Source: Saprospirales bacterium GYS_P2D
Lineage (GTDB): Bacteria; Bacteroidota; Bacteroidia; Chitinophagales; Saprospiraceae
NCBI GenBank assembly: GCA_009833045.1
Contig: WUUP01000001.1
Span: forward strand, 1,058,100-1,122,099
Length of the DNA: 64,000 nt
Direction of reading: 5' to 3'
Positions within the stretch are counted from its first letter, which is position 1. Every line of letters begins with the position of its first letter. The position numbers were made by a program, and so were the translations under genes. Shown here one piece after another: positions 28,130 through 36,783 of this stretch. Under the pieces are notes generated by a model. The model had not been told where the DNA came from. It ran no database searches and worked only from the letters and a program-made list of their open reading frames with translations.

Positions 28130-29812
28130 ATGCTTCATCGACAAACGTTACGTATCCTCTGGATGAGTGGGCTATTGAGTATACTGGTATTCACTGTATA
28201 TGGCCAATCCCACACCTGGTATTTCACAGATCAGACCAGTATGACTATTGAGGAGGATGGTGAGGTCTCATTTGATACTTTTGAGAATCCTAATTTATCG
28301 GAACCGTTAACTACTGTATTTTCCAGAATTGCTATGATACATGATGAGGATGGAGGAGTCCTGTTTTATTCAGATGGTAAGCATGTATATGATAAGCATC
28401 ATCATATCATGACCAATGGAGACTCTATAGGAGGAGACGGACTTCTTGAGCAGTCAGTCATAATATGCCCATTCCCAAAGAGTGATTCTCTATATTATGT
28501 ATTTACAGTTGGGAAAACATTAGATCGATATATCGATCTCCAAGATGATACGACCTATCAGAATAAGTTGAGATATTCTGTGGTAGACTTGAGTCTGAAT
28601 AATAATCTGGGTGCAGTAGTAGAAGGGCAAAAGAATATTTTCTTAAAAACTGGAGCAGATTTGGGCATGGTATCTATACCAGGACCTTGTGAAGATATAT
28701 GGTTAGTCACCGTGGATAATGATGGGATCAGTACATATCATATTACTGACCAAGGACTTAGTCCACAGTATCTGGATCAGTATAAAATGGAACTATCTGG
28801 TCGGAGTGATACTCATCGCCGAGCGTTGATATCTCCGAATGGTAGATACATAATTCTTCAAGATAGAATAGGCGAAGCATTTATAGAAATATATGAATTT
28901 GACAGTTATACAGGACTTGTCGTCTTAATCGGTGAGTTGTTTTCAGATCCTCCAAAACCTGAGCCTGTGATTAAGTATATAGCACCAATTATTATGGATT
29001 ATCATGGAAAGTATCTATATGCCGATGAGGGGTTTAAAGAAGGCCTCACCCAATACGATCTGAGTTCGAATGATATTGAAACAATTAAGTCATCTCGCAG
29101 AATTGTGTCTCATTATGATGATGATCAAGGAATACTTGATATGCAAATCTCACCACATGATTCATCGGTAATACAAGTTATGAACCCTTATGATAGTTTA
29201 GCAGTAATTTTGAATAGCACTACAGAAAATGCGATATATACTAAAAAGCATAGAAATAAGCATGAAAACGGTTATAGAGAATTTCCGATGCTAACCTCGT
29301 ATCCTGTTGCTCCTTATCCGATAAAAGAATCCATTAGCTTATCCAGTGAGCCAGATTGTGATCATCGGTTTACGACATATGAGGTATCAGATGAATATAG
29401 TGGTGAGCTATATATAGATGGACGATTAGTTGACTCCTTAGTCTTTTATGAGTCAGGCACATATGAATTAGAGTTGGTCACAGAGTGTGAAGTACTGGAT
29501 ACATTATTACATGTAGAGGAGTACAGTGCGTCGTGTGATTGTCATGTCTACCTACCCAATGCCATCCATCCAAGCAGCACAAAAGGTAATGCTACCTTTC
29601 AGCCCATTTCTAATTGTGCCTGGTCACTGTATGATCTTCAGGTGTATGATCGCTGGGGCTCTGTGGTATACAGCAGTAGTAACCCCCATGAATCATGGAA
29701 TGGAGAAAGGAATAACCAGTTCCTATCAGGAGTGTATACCTATCAATTCAGCTATCGATTTGACGGATTGGCTCCAGAGATGCGTACGGGTACTGTTTCT
29801 ATACTGAGATAA
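28130..29812 (+). CDS. T9SS type B sorting-domain protein, tandem copy 1
   Basis: A 560-residue secreted protein starting MLHRQTLRILWMSG. An in-frame ATG 51 bp upstream would place charged and Cys-rich residues before the signal peptide, so this start is preferred. The mature part begins QSHTWYFTDQTSM. Its N-terminal half has strand-rich repeats with the pattern GGVLFYSDGKHVYDK, seen in beta-propeller-like proteins of Bacteroidota. The last 90 residues, with CDCHVYLPNAIHPSSTKGNA and LQVYDRWGSVVYSS, form a gliding-motility-type (type B) sorting domain for type IX export. It is followed immediately by a near-duplicate gene. Confidence 0.9.
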   Translation: MLHRQTLRILWMSGLLSILVFTVYGQSHTWYFTDQTSMTIEEDGEVSFDTFENPNLSEPLTTVFSRIAMIHDEDGGVLFYSDGKHVYDKHHHIMTNGDSIGGDGLLEQSVIICPFPKSDSLYYVFTVGKTLDRYIDLQDDTTYQNKLRYSVVDLSLNNNLGAVVEGQKNIFLKTGADLGMVSIPGPCEDIWLVTVDNDGISTYHITDQGLSPQYLDQYKMELSGRSDTHRRALISPNGRYIILQDRIGEAFIEIYEFDSYTGLVVLIGELFSDPPKPEPVIKYIAPIIMDYHGKYLYADEGFKEGLTQYDLSSNDIETIKSSRRIVSHYDDDQGILDMQISPHDSSVIQVMNPYDSLAVILNSTTENAIYTKKHRNKHENGYREFPMLTSYPVAPYPIKESISLSSEPDCDHRFTTYEVSDEYSGELYIDGRLVDSLVFYESGTYELELVTECEVLDTLLHVEEYSASCDCHVYLPNAIHPSSTKGNATFQPISNCAWSLYDLQVYDRWGSVVYSSSNPHESWNGERNNQFLSGVYTYQFSYRFDGLAPEMRTGTVSILR

Positions 29813-29888
29813 AAAACATTCTCACATCTATCCTATGCATCTGATTTGGGTCGATTGCCTTTATCGTTTATGTAGCGTATCTTGTGAC

Positions 29889-31571
29889 ATGCTTCATCGA
29901 CAAACGTTACGTATCCTCTGGATGAGTGGGCTATTGAGTATACTGGTATTCACTGTATATGGCCAGTCCCACACCTGGTATTTCACAGATCAGACCAGTA
30001 TGACTATTGATGGAAGTGGAGAAGCCTCATTTGACACCATTGACAATCCTAATTTATATGAACCATATCGTTCAATTTTCTCCAGAATCGCTATGATACA
30101 TGATGAGGATGGCGGTGTGTTGTTTTATTCAGATGGTAAACATGTATATGATAAGTATCATCATATCATGACCAATGGAGACTCTATAGGAGGAGATGGG
30201 CAATTAGAGCAGTCAGTCATAATATGTCCTTTTCCTAATAGTGATTCACTCTATTATGTATTTACAGTTGGGAAAACATTAGATCGATATATCGATCTCC
30301 AAGATGATACGACCTATCAGAATAAGTTGAGATATTCTGTGGTAGACATAAGTCTGAATAATAATCTGGGTGCAGTAGTAGAAGGGCAAAAGAATATTTT
30401 CTTAAAAACCGGAGCAGATTTGGGTATGGTATCTATACCAGGATCTTGTGAAGATATATGGTTAGTCACCGTGGATAATGATGGGATCAGTACATACCAT
30501 ATTACAGACCATGGAATTAGTCCGCAATATCTTGATCAGTATAAAATGGAACTATCTGGCCGGGATGCTACTTTTCGTCTAATGTTGACATCTCCCAAAG
30601 GTAGATACATAATTCTTCATGATCGACTAATCGAAGCATTTATAGAAGTATATGAGTTTGACCGCCATACAGGACTTGTCGTCTTAATCGGTGAGTTGTT
30701 TTCGGATCCTCCAAAACCGGAACCTTTGACTAAGCATATGCCAATAATTATTATGGATTATTATGGAAAGTATTTATATGCCGATGAGGGGTTTAAAGAA
30801 GGCCTCACCCAATACGATCTGAGTTCGAATGATATTGAAACAATTAAGTCATCTCGCAAAATTGTGTCTCATTATGATGATGATCAAGGAATAGTTGATA
30901 TGCAAATATCATCACATGATTCATCGGTGATACAAGTTATGAGCCCTTACGATAGCTTATCAGTAATTTTGAATAGCGATACAGACAATCCGACATATAT
31001 CAAAAAACATAAAAGCAAGCATATAAACGGCTATAGTAAATTTCCGATGCTAACCTCCTATCCTATTGCTACCTATCCGTTAAAAGAATCCATTAGCTTA
31101 TCCAGTGAGCCAGATTGTGATCATCGGTTTACGACATATGAAGTATCAGATCAATATAGTGGTGAGCTATATATAGATGGACTATTAGTTGACTCCTTAG
31201 TCTTTTATGAGTCAGGCACATATGAAGTAGAGTTAGTCACAGAGTGTGAAGTACTGGATACATTATTACATGTAGCGGAGTACAGTGCGTCGTGTGATTG
31301 TCATGTCTACCTACCCAATGCCATCCATCCAGGTAGCACAAGAGGTAATGCTGCTTTTCAGCCCATTTCTAATTGTGCCTGGTCACTGTATGATCTTCAG
31401 GTGTATGATCGCTGGGGCTCTGTGGTATACAGCAGTAGTAACCCCAATGAATCATGGAATGGAGAAAGGAATAACCAGCTCCTATCAGGAGTGTATACCT
31501 ATCAATTCAGCTATCAATTTGACGGATTGGATCCAGAGATGTGTACGGGTACTGTTTCTATACTGAGATAA
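29889..31571 (+). CDS. T9SS type B sorting-domain protein, tandem copy 2
   Basis: A 560-residue paralogue of the gene at 28130, with the same signal peptide and architecture, including the type B sorting domain (CDCHVYLPNAIHPGSTRGNA and the following VYDRWGSVVY). The best start is MLHRQTLRILW at 29889, aligned with copy 1. Differences cluster in patches: DGSGEASFDTIDNPNLYEPY here against EEDGEVSFDTFENPNLSEPL in copy 1, and RDATFRLMLTSPKG here against RSDTHRRALISPNG. Both reading frames are intact. The intergenic gap to copy 1 is 76 bp, and no terminator separates them. Confidence 0.9.
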   Translation: MLHRQTLRILWMSGLLSILVFTVYGQSHTWYFTDQTSMTIDGSGEASFDTIDNPNLYEPYRSIFSRIAMIHDEDGGVLFYSDGKHVYDKYHHIMTNGDSIGGDGQLEQSVIICPFPNSDSLYYVFTVGKTLDRYIDLQDDTTYQNKLRYSVVDISLNNNLGAVVEGQKNIFLKTGADLGMVSIPGSCEDIWLVTVDNDGISTYHITDHGISPQYLDQYKMELSGRDATFRLMLTSPKGRYIILHDRLIEAFIEVYEFDRHTGLVVLIGELFSDPPKPEPLTKHMPIIIMDYYGKYLYADEGFKEGLTQYDLSSNDIETIKSSRKIVSHYDDDQGIVDMQISSHDSSVIQVMSPYDSLSVILNSDTDNPTYIKKHKSKHINGYSKFPMLTSYPIATYPLKESISLSSEPDCDHRFTTYEVSDQYSGELYIDGLLVDSLVFYESGTYEVELVTECEVLDTLLHVAEYSASCDCHVYLPNAIHPGSTRGNAAFQPISNCAWSLYDLQVYDRWGSVVYSSSNPNESWNGERNNQLLSGVYTYQFSYQFDGLDPEMCTGTVSILR

Positions 31572-31629
31572 AAACATTCTCACATCTATCCTATGCATCT
31601 GATACATAGAGATATTACCTTGCGAGGCT

Positions 31630-33654
31630 ATGTCTTTTCAGCTCACATCCAACTATCAACCTACGGGAGATCAACCCGAAGCAATCAAACAGCTCACTGA
31701 TGGAATTTTATCGGGTGAGCCAGCACAGGTACTGCTCGGAGTCACTGGATCAGGTAAGACCTTCACCATGGCGAATGTCATCGCTAAGCTCAATCGCCCG
31801 ACCTTAGTACTGACGCATAATAAGACCCTGACTGCTCAGCTGTATAGTGAGCTATGTGAGTTCTTCCCAGACAATGCCGTAGAATACTTCGTGTCCTACT
31901 ATGACTACTATCAGCCAGAGGCCTATATCTCCTCCTCGGATACCTATATCGAGAAGGACCTGAGCATCAACGAGGAAGTGGATAAACTTCGCCTCCGAGC
32001 GACCTCCAGTCTGATGTCTGGTCGTCGTGATGTCATCATCGTAGCCTCTGTATCCTGTATCTATGGTATGGGAAATCCCGAAGATCTCGCTGGCGGTATC
32101 ATCCGCCTACAGAAGGGTCAGACCATGGCTCGCAATCGGTTACTCTATCAGCTCGTAGAGAGTCTCTATAGTAGATCAGCAGCAGAGTTCAAACGAGGGA
32201 CATTCAGAGTACGAGGAGATACAGTGGATATTAATCTGCCCTATGCAGATACGGGCTATCGGATAGTATTCTTTGGAGATGAGATCGAGGAGATAGAGCG
32301 GATAGAGCTCGAGACGGGTAAGCGAATAGAGTCACTCAAGGATGCCGCTATCTTCCCTGCTAATCTCTACATTGCTCCTAAGGACAAGCTCAATATGATC
32401 CTACGTCAGATCGAGCAGGAGCTGGATGAGCATCAGAAATTCTTTGAACAAGAAGGCCGCTACATCGAGGCTAAACGGATCAAAGAACGTGTCACATTTG
32501 ATGTGGAGATGATGCGAGAGCTCGGCTATTGTAATGGTGTAGAAAACTATTCTCGATTTTTTGATGGACGTCGACCAGGTACGAGACCCTTTTGCCTATT
32601 GGATTATTTCCCCGATGACTATCTGATGGTGATCGATGAGAGTCATGTGACCGTACCTCAGGTGCGTGGTATGTGGGGTGGCGATAGAGCCCGAAAGCTC
32701 AATTTGGTCAACTTTGGATTTAGACTGCCCTCAGCGATAGATAATAGACCTTTGAATTTTGAAGAATTCGAAGGGCTGACTAATCAGGTCATTTATGTGA
32801 GTGCGACTCCTGGAGAGTACGAACTCGAGAAGACCGAAGGACTGGTAGTGGAGCAGATCGTAAGACCTACGGGACTACTCGATCCGCCGATAGAGGTACG
32901 CCCGAGTATCAATCAGATAGACGACCTTCTGGAAGAGATCCAGCAGCGTATCGAGGCTGATGAGCGAGTACTCGTCACGACACTCACTAAGCGTATGTCT
33001 GAGGAGCTCACTAAGTATCTCCAGCGACTCAATATCAAGGTGCGCTATATCCATAGTGAAGTGGATACGCTCGATCGAGTAGAGATCATCCGAGATCTGA
33101 GATTAGGAGGCTTTGATGTGTTAGTCGGGGTCAATCTCCTCAGAGAAGGACTCGATATGCCAGAGGTGTCACTCGTCGCCATACTCGATGCTGATAAAGA
33201 GGGATTTCTCCGAAATGCTCGCTCGCTCACTCAGACGGCAGGTCGTGCTGCGAGAAATGCCAATGGATTGGTGATTTTTTATGCAGATAAGGTCACTGAC
33301 AGTATGCAGATGACCATCGATGAGACTAATCGTCGACGATCGATCCAAATCGCCTACAACGAAAAACATGGCATCACTCCGACTACCATCACTAAAACCA
33401 AAGAGGAAATCCTCAATCAAAAGTCAATCCTCGATATACGTGGTAAAAAACCAAAGGCATACATCGAGCCCGAAGAGACCAGCATGGCGGCCGATCCGAT
33501 CGTAGACTATATGTCAAAAGATCAGCTCACTCGTCTCATCGAGGAGACTGAGCGCAAAATGAAAAAAGCGGCCAAGGAACTGGACTTCATCTCAGCAGCT
33601 CAGTATAGAGATGAGCTTTTTGCGCTGAAGAAGAAAGTTAAGGCAGCGGTGTAG
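31630..33654 (+). CDS. uvrB: Excinuclease ABC subunit B (UvrB)
   Basis: The helicase-fold damage-verification subunit of nucleotide excision repair, partner of UvrA (5579) and UvrC (not in the window). The 674 residues carry Walker [11 protein letters not shown] near 37-46, the beta-hairpin segment [14 protein letters not shown] (about 88-101), the Walker B-like VIDESH near 335, and helicase motif [12 protein letters not shown]-terminal UVR domain (about 630-668) binds UvrC. Length is normal. It sits downstream of the duplicated surface genes, not with uvrA. Confidence 0.98.
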   Translation: MSFQLTSNYQPTGDQPEAIKQLTDGILSGEPAQVLLGVTGSGKTFTMANVIAKLNRPTLVLTHNKTLTAQLYSELCEFFPDNAVEYFVSYYDYYQPEAYISSSDTYIEKDLSINEEVDKLRLRATSSLMSGRRDVIIVASVSCIYGMGNPEDLAGGIIRLQKGQTMARNRLLYQLVESLYSRSAAEFKRGTFRVRGDTVDINLPYADTGYRIVFFGDEIEEIERIELETGKRIESLKDAAIFPANLYIAPKDKLNMILRQIEQELDEHQKFFEQEGRYIEAKRIKERVTFDVEMMRELGYCNGVENYSRFFDGRRPGTRPFCLLDYFPDDYLMVIDESHVTVPQVRGMWGGDRARKLNLVNFGFRLPSAIDNRPLNFEEFEGLTNQVIYVSATPGEYELEKTEGLVVEQIVRPTGLLDPPIEVRPSINQIDDLLEEIQQRIEADERVLVTTLTKRMSEELTKYLQRLNIKVRYIHSEVDTLDRVEIIRDLRLGGFDVLVGVNLLREGLDMPEVSLVAILDADKEGFLRNARSLTQTAGRAARNANGLVIFYADKVTDSMQMTIDETNRRRSIQIAYNEKHGITPTTITKTKEEILNQKSILDIRGKKPKAYIEPEETSMAADPIVDYMSKDQLTRLIEETERKMKKAAKELDFISAAQYRDELFALKKKVKAAV

Positions 33655-33710
33655 ATTAGAGTTTGAAAGTTGAAGGTTTAAAAGTATAAAGTGTAGGATG
33701 ATTTTTTATC

Positions 33711-33721
33711 ACCAAATTGGT
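33711..33721. promoter_or_regulatory. Palindrome upstream of the HigA-like gene
   Basis: ACCAAATTGGT is an 11-bp palindrome ending 11 bp before the ATG at 33733. The position suits an autoregulatory operator for the encoded DNA-binding protein, which is inference. Confidence 0.4.
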
Positions 33722-33732
33722 TTCTACTTATT

Positions 33733-34116
33733 ATGCAAGAAAGGTCTATAAACTCTGTGATCAAGACAAATCAAGAATACCAAGAGGCTCTTAAAGAAAT
33801 AGAGGGATTAATCAATAACGTAAAACCTAATACCAAAGAAGGAGATCGATATGAATTGCTTTGTCTCCTCGTTGAAGATTATGAGGATCGTCATTTCCCG
33901 ATTGATGACCCTGATCCAATTGATATGATTAAGTTTAAAATGGATCAATTGAATCTGAAGTCAAAAGATCTGGGCGAAATAATTGGCTATAAACAGCGGG
34001 CCTCAGAAATACTCAGTCGCAAGAGACGACTCACTTTATCTATGATCAGAAAAATCAACGATGCCTTAGGAATACCGGTCGAAGTATTGATCAAAGATTA
34101 TGAACTCACAAAGTAG
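33733..34116 (+). CDS. HigA-family antitoxin-like DNA-binding protein, no toxin partner
   Basis: A 127-residue protein matching the HigA-like family (COG5499). A helical N-terminal region includes EALKEIEGLIN and the following YELLCLLVEDYE. A conserved DDPDPIDMIKFKMDQLNLKSKD linker lies at about 56-77 (listed here in pieces: DDPDPIDMIKFKMDQ, LNLKSKD). An HTH of about 50 residues follows (GEIIGYKQRASEILSRKRR). Normally a HigB RNase gene lies just upstream. Here uvrB ends 78 bp before this start and no such frame fits, so the antitoxin is solitary. It may be a relic or a transcriptional regulator. Confidence 0.85.
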   Translation: MQERSINSVIKTNQEYQEALKEIEGLINNVKPNTKEGDRYELLCLLVEDYEDRHFPIDDPDPIDMIKFKMDQLNLKSKDLGEIIGYKQRASEILSRKRRLTLSMIRKINDALGIPVEVLIKDYELTK

Positions 34117-34157
34117 TAGAACTCCTTTATTCAAAAATCTACATATTCACCACACCA

Positions 34158-34448
34158 TCAATGCCCATAGCTCATCCGATCCCGGATGGTACCGTCTGAT
34201 CGGTGTATGATCACATCCGAGCCATAATTAATCGCTATCTCACGGGCTCGCTCTATGGCTTCTCGCTGCGTAGGGTAGATGGCGGTGTATCGTTCGTTTC
34301 CAGCCCCTTTGATAGCCCAGCCCTCATCATGAGGCACTACATGCTGATGATGCGTAGGAGGCGAGGTCCTGATACCTGCATTCTTCAGTATGATCTTGAC
34401 GATCTTCTTCAGTAGATTGATCCAAAAGTCTCTGTCCATCGCTGCCAT
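34158..34448 (-). CDS. DUF2188 domain protein
   Basis: A small basic protein of 96 residues. Residues of about 36-92 match DUF2188: HQHVVPHDEGWAIKGAGNER, then AIYPTQREAIERAREIA, then SDVIIHRSDGTIRDRMSYG. The N-terminal 30 residues are a helical extension (FWINLLKKIVKIILKNAG). The family is small and widespread, with unknown function and no enzymatic residues. An internal ATG at 34439 could also serve as the start. It is convergent with the HigA-like gene. Confidence 0.88.
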   Translation of the reverse strand: MAAMDRDFWINLLKKIVKIILKNAGIRTSPPTHHQHVVPHDEGWAIKGAGNERYTAIYPTQREAIERAREIAINYGSDVIIHRSDGTIRDRMSYGH

Positions 34449-34506
34449 ACCTTAAAAGTAAAATTATCCCCAATGATATATATATATACGGACCTAAACT
34501 AAACAA

Positions 34507-34530
34507 TGTTTAAACTTTGTTGTTTAAACA
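34507..34530. promoter_or_regulatory. Double GTTTAAAC palindrome before yceI
   Basis: TGTTTAAAC (34507-34515) and TGTTTAAACA (34521-34530) each contain the 8-bp palindrome GTTTAAAC, with centres 14 bp apart. Between them lies AAACTTTG, a 7-of-8 match to the -7 element. A repressor binding here would cover the promoter of the gene at 34559. Which protein binds is not evident. Confidence 0.45.
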
Positions 34531-34558
34531 ATAATTATCAATCTTAAATCATAATACA

Positions 34559-35092
34559 ATGGACACACTTACAGCAACTACAACAAAATGGGCGATCGAT
34601 CCATCACACTCAGAGATAGCATTCAAGGTAAAACACATGATGATCTCTACCGTAACAGGACACTTCGAAGATTATACGGCTACGGTCGAAACCGAAGGGG
34701 ATAGCTGGACCAATGCTAAAATAAACGTGAGCATCAAGACTGATTCTATCAATACCAAAAACAAAGACAGAGATGCGCATCTAAAGTCTGATGACTTTTT
34801 CGCAGCTGAGCAGTATCCTGAGATCACTTTCGTATCAAAGTCATATGCCAATGGAAAGCTCATCGGCGATCTAACGATCAGAGATACTACTAAAGAAGTG
34901 TCGCTCGATGTAGAATACAACGGCACCGCAGTAGATCCATACGGTCAGACTAAGAGTGGATTTGAGATCAGTGGACAGATCAATCGTAAGGAGTTTGGTC
35001 TCAGCTGGAGTGCTGTGACAGAGGCGGGTAATATTGTCGTATCTGACAAAGTAAAACTGGCTATCGAAGCACAGTTCATCAAACAATCATAA
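34559..35092 (+). CDS. YceI family protein (cytoplasmic form)
   Basis: A lipocalin-like beta-barrel protein of 177 residues that binds isoprenoid-type lipids in characterised relatives. The start of the domain is TKWAIDPSHSEIAFKVKHMM, followed by STVTGHF. Later family features are DAHLKSDDFFAAEQYPEITF (about 76-95) and the end of the barrel, INRKEFGLSW near 140. There is no signal peptide, unlike E. coli YceI, so it probably acts in the cytoplasm. The upstream double palindrome suggests tight transcriptional control. A hairpin terminator follows. Confidence 0.95.
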   Translation: MDTLTATTTKWAIDPSHSEIAFKVKHMMISTVTGHFEDYTATVETEGDSWTNAKINVSIKTDSINTKNKDRDAHLKSDDFFAAEQYPEITFVSKSYANGKLIGDLTIRDTTKEVSLDVEYNGTAVDPYGQTKSGFEISGQINRKEFGLSWSAVTEAGNIVVSDKVKLAIEAQFIKQS

Positions 35093-35105
35093 TTGATATA
35101 CTATG

Positions 35106-35139
35106 AAGAAAGGCCTTGACCATCGTCAAAGCCTTTCTT
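35106..35139. terminator. Bidirectional terminator between yceI and the PDZ gene
   Basis: AAGAAAGGC (35106-35114) plus TTGAC (35116-35120) pair with GTCAA (35125-35129) and GCCTTTCTT (35131-35139). There is one mismatch and a 4-nt loop. The long stem sits between two convergent genes. Confidence 0.7.
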
Positions 35140-35180
35140 GTAATAGTAATTGCTCGAAGTTTACTTCTTGGTAGAGCTCT

Positions 35181-36179
35181 CTATCTGAAGTGATCGGGAC
35201 GAGTCCCCAGCTCCAATTTTACTTCTTTCTCTTTTCCATCACGGACGATCTGCACTTTCACTTCATCTCCTGGTTCGAAGAAATTTAGAAGATCAAGGAG
35301 ATCTTCCATCGTACGTGTGCGAGCACCATTGACTCTTTTGATGATATCGCCTTTCTTGAGTTTAGCCTTGTCAGCAGGTCCATCTTTCATTAGATCGAGT
35401 ACTGCTACTCCAGCATCGTCATCACTCTCGATGTGAGCACCCATATAGGCTTTTGATAGTCGTTTGCTCTCTCGAGCACCATCTCCAAAGAATGTAAAAT
35501 CATTACCATCCTCTGACTTCCACTTCATGACACGGTGAGCCCGGCGTTTACCTTCTTTTTGCATTGCCCCATGAGGCATATCATCACCCTCCCACTCGAT
35601 GACTTCTTCATTTCCATCTTCATCGATAGTGATCGTCTTGTACTTTGATTTTTCTTTTTTGCGCACTCTGACCTCTGGCCCACGCTCGATATCCGTCACA
35701 TGTTTTTTGACCATGACTATCTTTTTCTCACCTTCTTCTCCATCGAGATACTCTTCGATATCGACACCGTACTCTTCATTCATCTCTCGGAGAGCTGCCG
35801 GCATCTCGCCCTCACCATCCCATTCTATCTCTATTACTTCGTCAGAGCGATCATCTACTACGATCTCTATCTCACGATCATCACCACCCTCGCCAGATAG
35901 CACATGTACATCTATACCCTGCTCATCCAGCTGTCGCTGAATGTCTGCTGGTATCTCTCCATTGTCATTCCATTCCATGACCGTTTTTTCACCATTTTCT
36001 TCAGTGACGATCTTGACCGTGCGCTCACTGTCACCATTTTTCATGACATCGACACTTACGATCTTTTCTTGCTTGATCATTTTACCATCTCCATCAGAGG
36101 TGACGATCACTTTCTCTACATCCTGTGCCCAGATGAATGAATAGATGCACATGATGAAAGCTACATACATTAATCTCAT
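35181..36179 (-). CDS. Exported PDZ-domain protein with acidic internal repeats
   Basis: A 332-residue exported protein (signal peptide MRLMYVAFIMCIYSFIWAQ). Residues of about 20-220 hold three related modules in which a Val/Ile-Glu-Trp core is followed by a helix. The cores are KTVMEWNDNGEIPADIQRQL, VIEIEWDGEGEMPAALREMN and VIEWEGDDMPHGAMQKEG, spaced roughly 50-80 residues apart. The C-terminal PDZ domain (about 245-325) contains GVAVLDLMKDGPADKAKLKKG and DIIKRVNGARTR (given in pieces). No protease domain is present. The likely role is periplasmic protein binding, possibly as a sensor or chaperone adaptor. A strong -33/-7 promoter precedes it. Confidence 0.85.
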   Translation of the reverse strand: MRLMYVAFIMCIYSFIWAQDVEKVIVTSDGDGKMIKQEKIVSVDVMKNGDSERTVKIVTEENGEKTVMEWNDNGEIPADIQRQLDEQGIDVHVLSGEGGDDREIEIVVDDRSDEVIEIEWDGEGEMPAALREMNEEYGVDIEEYLDGEEGEKKIVMVKKHVTDIERGPEVRVRKKEKSKYKTITIDEDGNEEVIEWEGDDMPHGAMQKEGKRRAHRVMKWKSEDGNDFTFFGDGARESKRLSKAYMGAHIESDDDAGVAVLDLMKDGPADKAKLKKGDIIKRVNGARTRTMEDLLDLLNFFEPGDEVKVQIVRDGKEKEVKLELGTRPDHFR

Positions 36180-36203
36180 AGTTTTTCAGTTTATCTTGTT
36201 ATT

Positions 36204-36235
36204 CAAATAAAAGAAGTACGAAACGCTTCGTCAAA
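36204..36235 (-). promoter_or_regulatory. Bacteroidota-type promoter for the PDZ gene
   Basis: On the minus strand TTTG (36235-36232) is followed after 20 nt by TTTATTTG (36211-36204), a 7-of-8 match to TAnnTTTG at the canonical spacing. The predicted start of transcription is near 36199, about 20 nt before the ATG. Confidence 0.55.
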
Positions 36236-36340
36236 GATATAGCACTCCACTTAATGATTTCTTAAGGAATATTTAAAATTTTGACTCCACATCGACTAAA
36301 ACGTCGTAGTATAGGCATTGTGTATGTCTATCGACTCACT

Positions 36341-36772
36341 ATGAAAAAGGAAAGAAAGCCACATCAATTTATCATCAAGCCTTACTATCCAGGAGGGTCA
36401 AAGGCCATGTCCGACTTCGTCGCAGCGCAGATCAAGTATCCAGAGGAGGCGCTCAGAGATCAGATAGAAGGGGTAGTAGTCCTCGTCATCGATATCAACC
36501 ATCAGGGCAAAGTAGTCAAAACACGGATCAAACAAAGCGTAGGTCATGGCTGTGATGAGGAGGCTCAGCGGGTAGCAATGCTGCTAAAATTTAGACTGGA
36601 CAAAGTTGTCCGGAGAGGGCGTACCATATTTCATAAGACCATCAATATACGCTTCAAGCTACCTCCCGAGAAACCCAAAACCATCATCCAATACGAGATA
36701 AAAAAGAAAGAGACCTCAAGCTCATCTGAGCCTAAGACCTCCTCCGGATATCATTACACCATCGAGTGGTGA
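36341..36772 (+). CDS. TonB C-terminal-domain-like protein without membrane anchor
   Basis: A 143-residue basic protein starting MKKERKPHQF; the longer frame would need a TTG at 36281. Residues of about 20-105 resemble the TonB C-terminal domain as found in Bacteroidota energy-transducer-like proteins: YYPGGSKAMSDFVAAQIKYP, then EEALRDQIEGVVVLVIDI, then GCDEEAQRVAMLLKF. It has neither the N-terminal transmembrane helix nor the Pro-rich spacer of real TonB, and no signal peptide, so energy transduction is unlikely. The tail is Ser/Lys-rich. It is convergent with the FKBP gene. Confidence 0.8.
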   Translation: MKKERKPHQFIIKPYYPGGSKAMSDFVAAQIKYPEEALRDQIEGVVVLVIDINHQGKVVKTRIKQSVGHGCDEEAQRVAMLLKFRLDKVVRRGRTIFHKTINIRFKLPPEKPKTIIQYEIKKKETSSSSEPKTSSGYHYTIEW

Positions 36773-36783
36773 TCTATAGCATA

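Larger units (their letters stand above)
28095..31603 (+). repeat. Tandem gene duplication, unit about 1759 bp
   Basis: The unit starting near 28095 recurs at 29854, including 35 bases before the start codon and the 3' sequence AAAACATTCTCACATCTATC. Stretches such as 28505-28690 and 30264-30449 are nearly identical, whereas short blocks (for example just after the signal peptide and around 28800 and 30560) differ heavily. Confidence 0.93.

Noticed and set aside
33659-33690. AGTTTGAAAGTTGAAGG-like short repeats after uvrB
   Set aside because: Low-complexity, purine-rich intergenic sequence seen often in Bacteroidota genomes; no unit is long enough to support a named element.
33655-33732. A HigB toxin gene expected next to the HigA-like gene
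   Set aside because: Only 78 bp separate uvrB from the antitoxin start, too short for a HigB toxin of about 90-110 codons, and no suitable frame follows downstream.
34474-34490. ATATATATATATA run near 34480
   Set aside because: A simple A/T run in an intergenic region with no symmetry or spacing relation to genes beyond chance.
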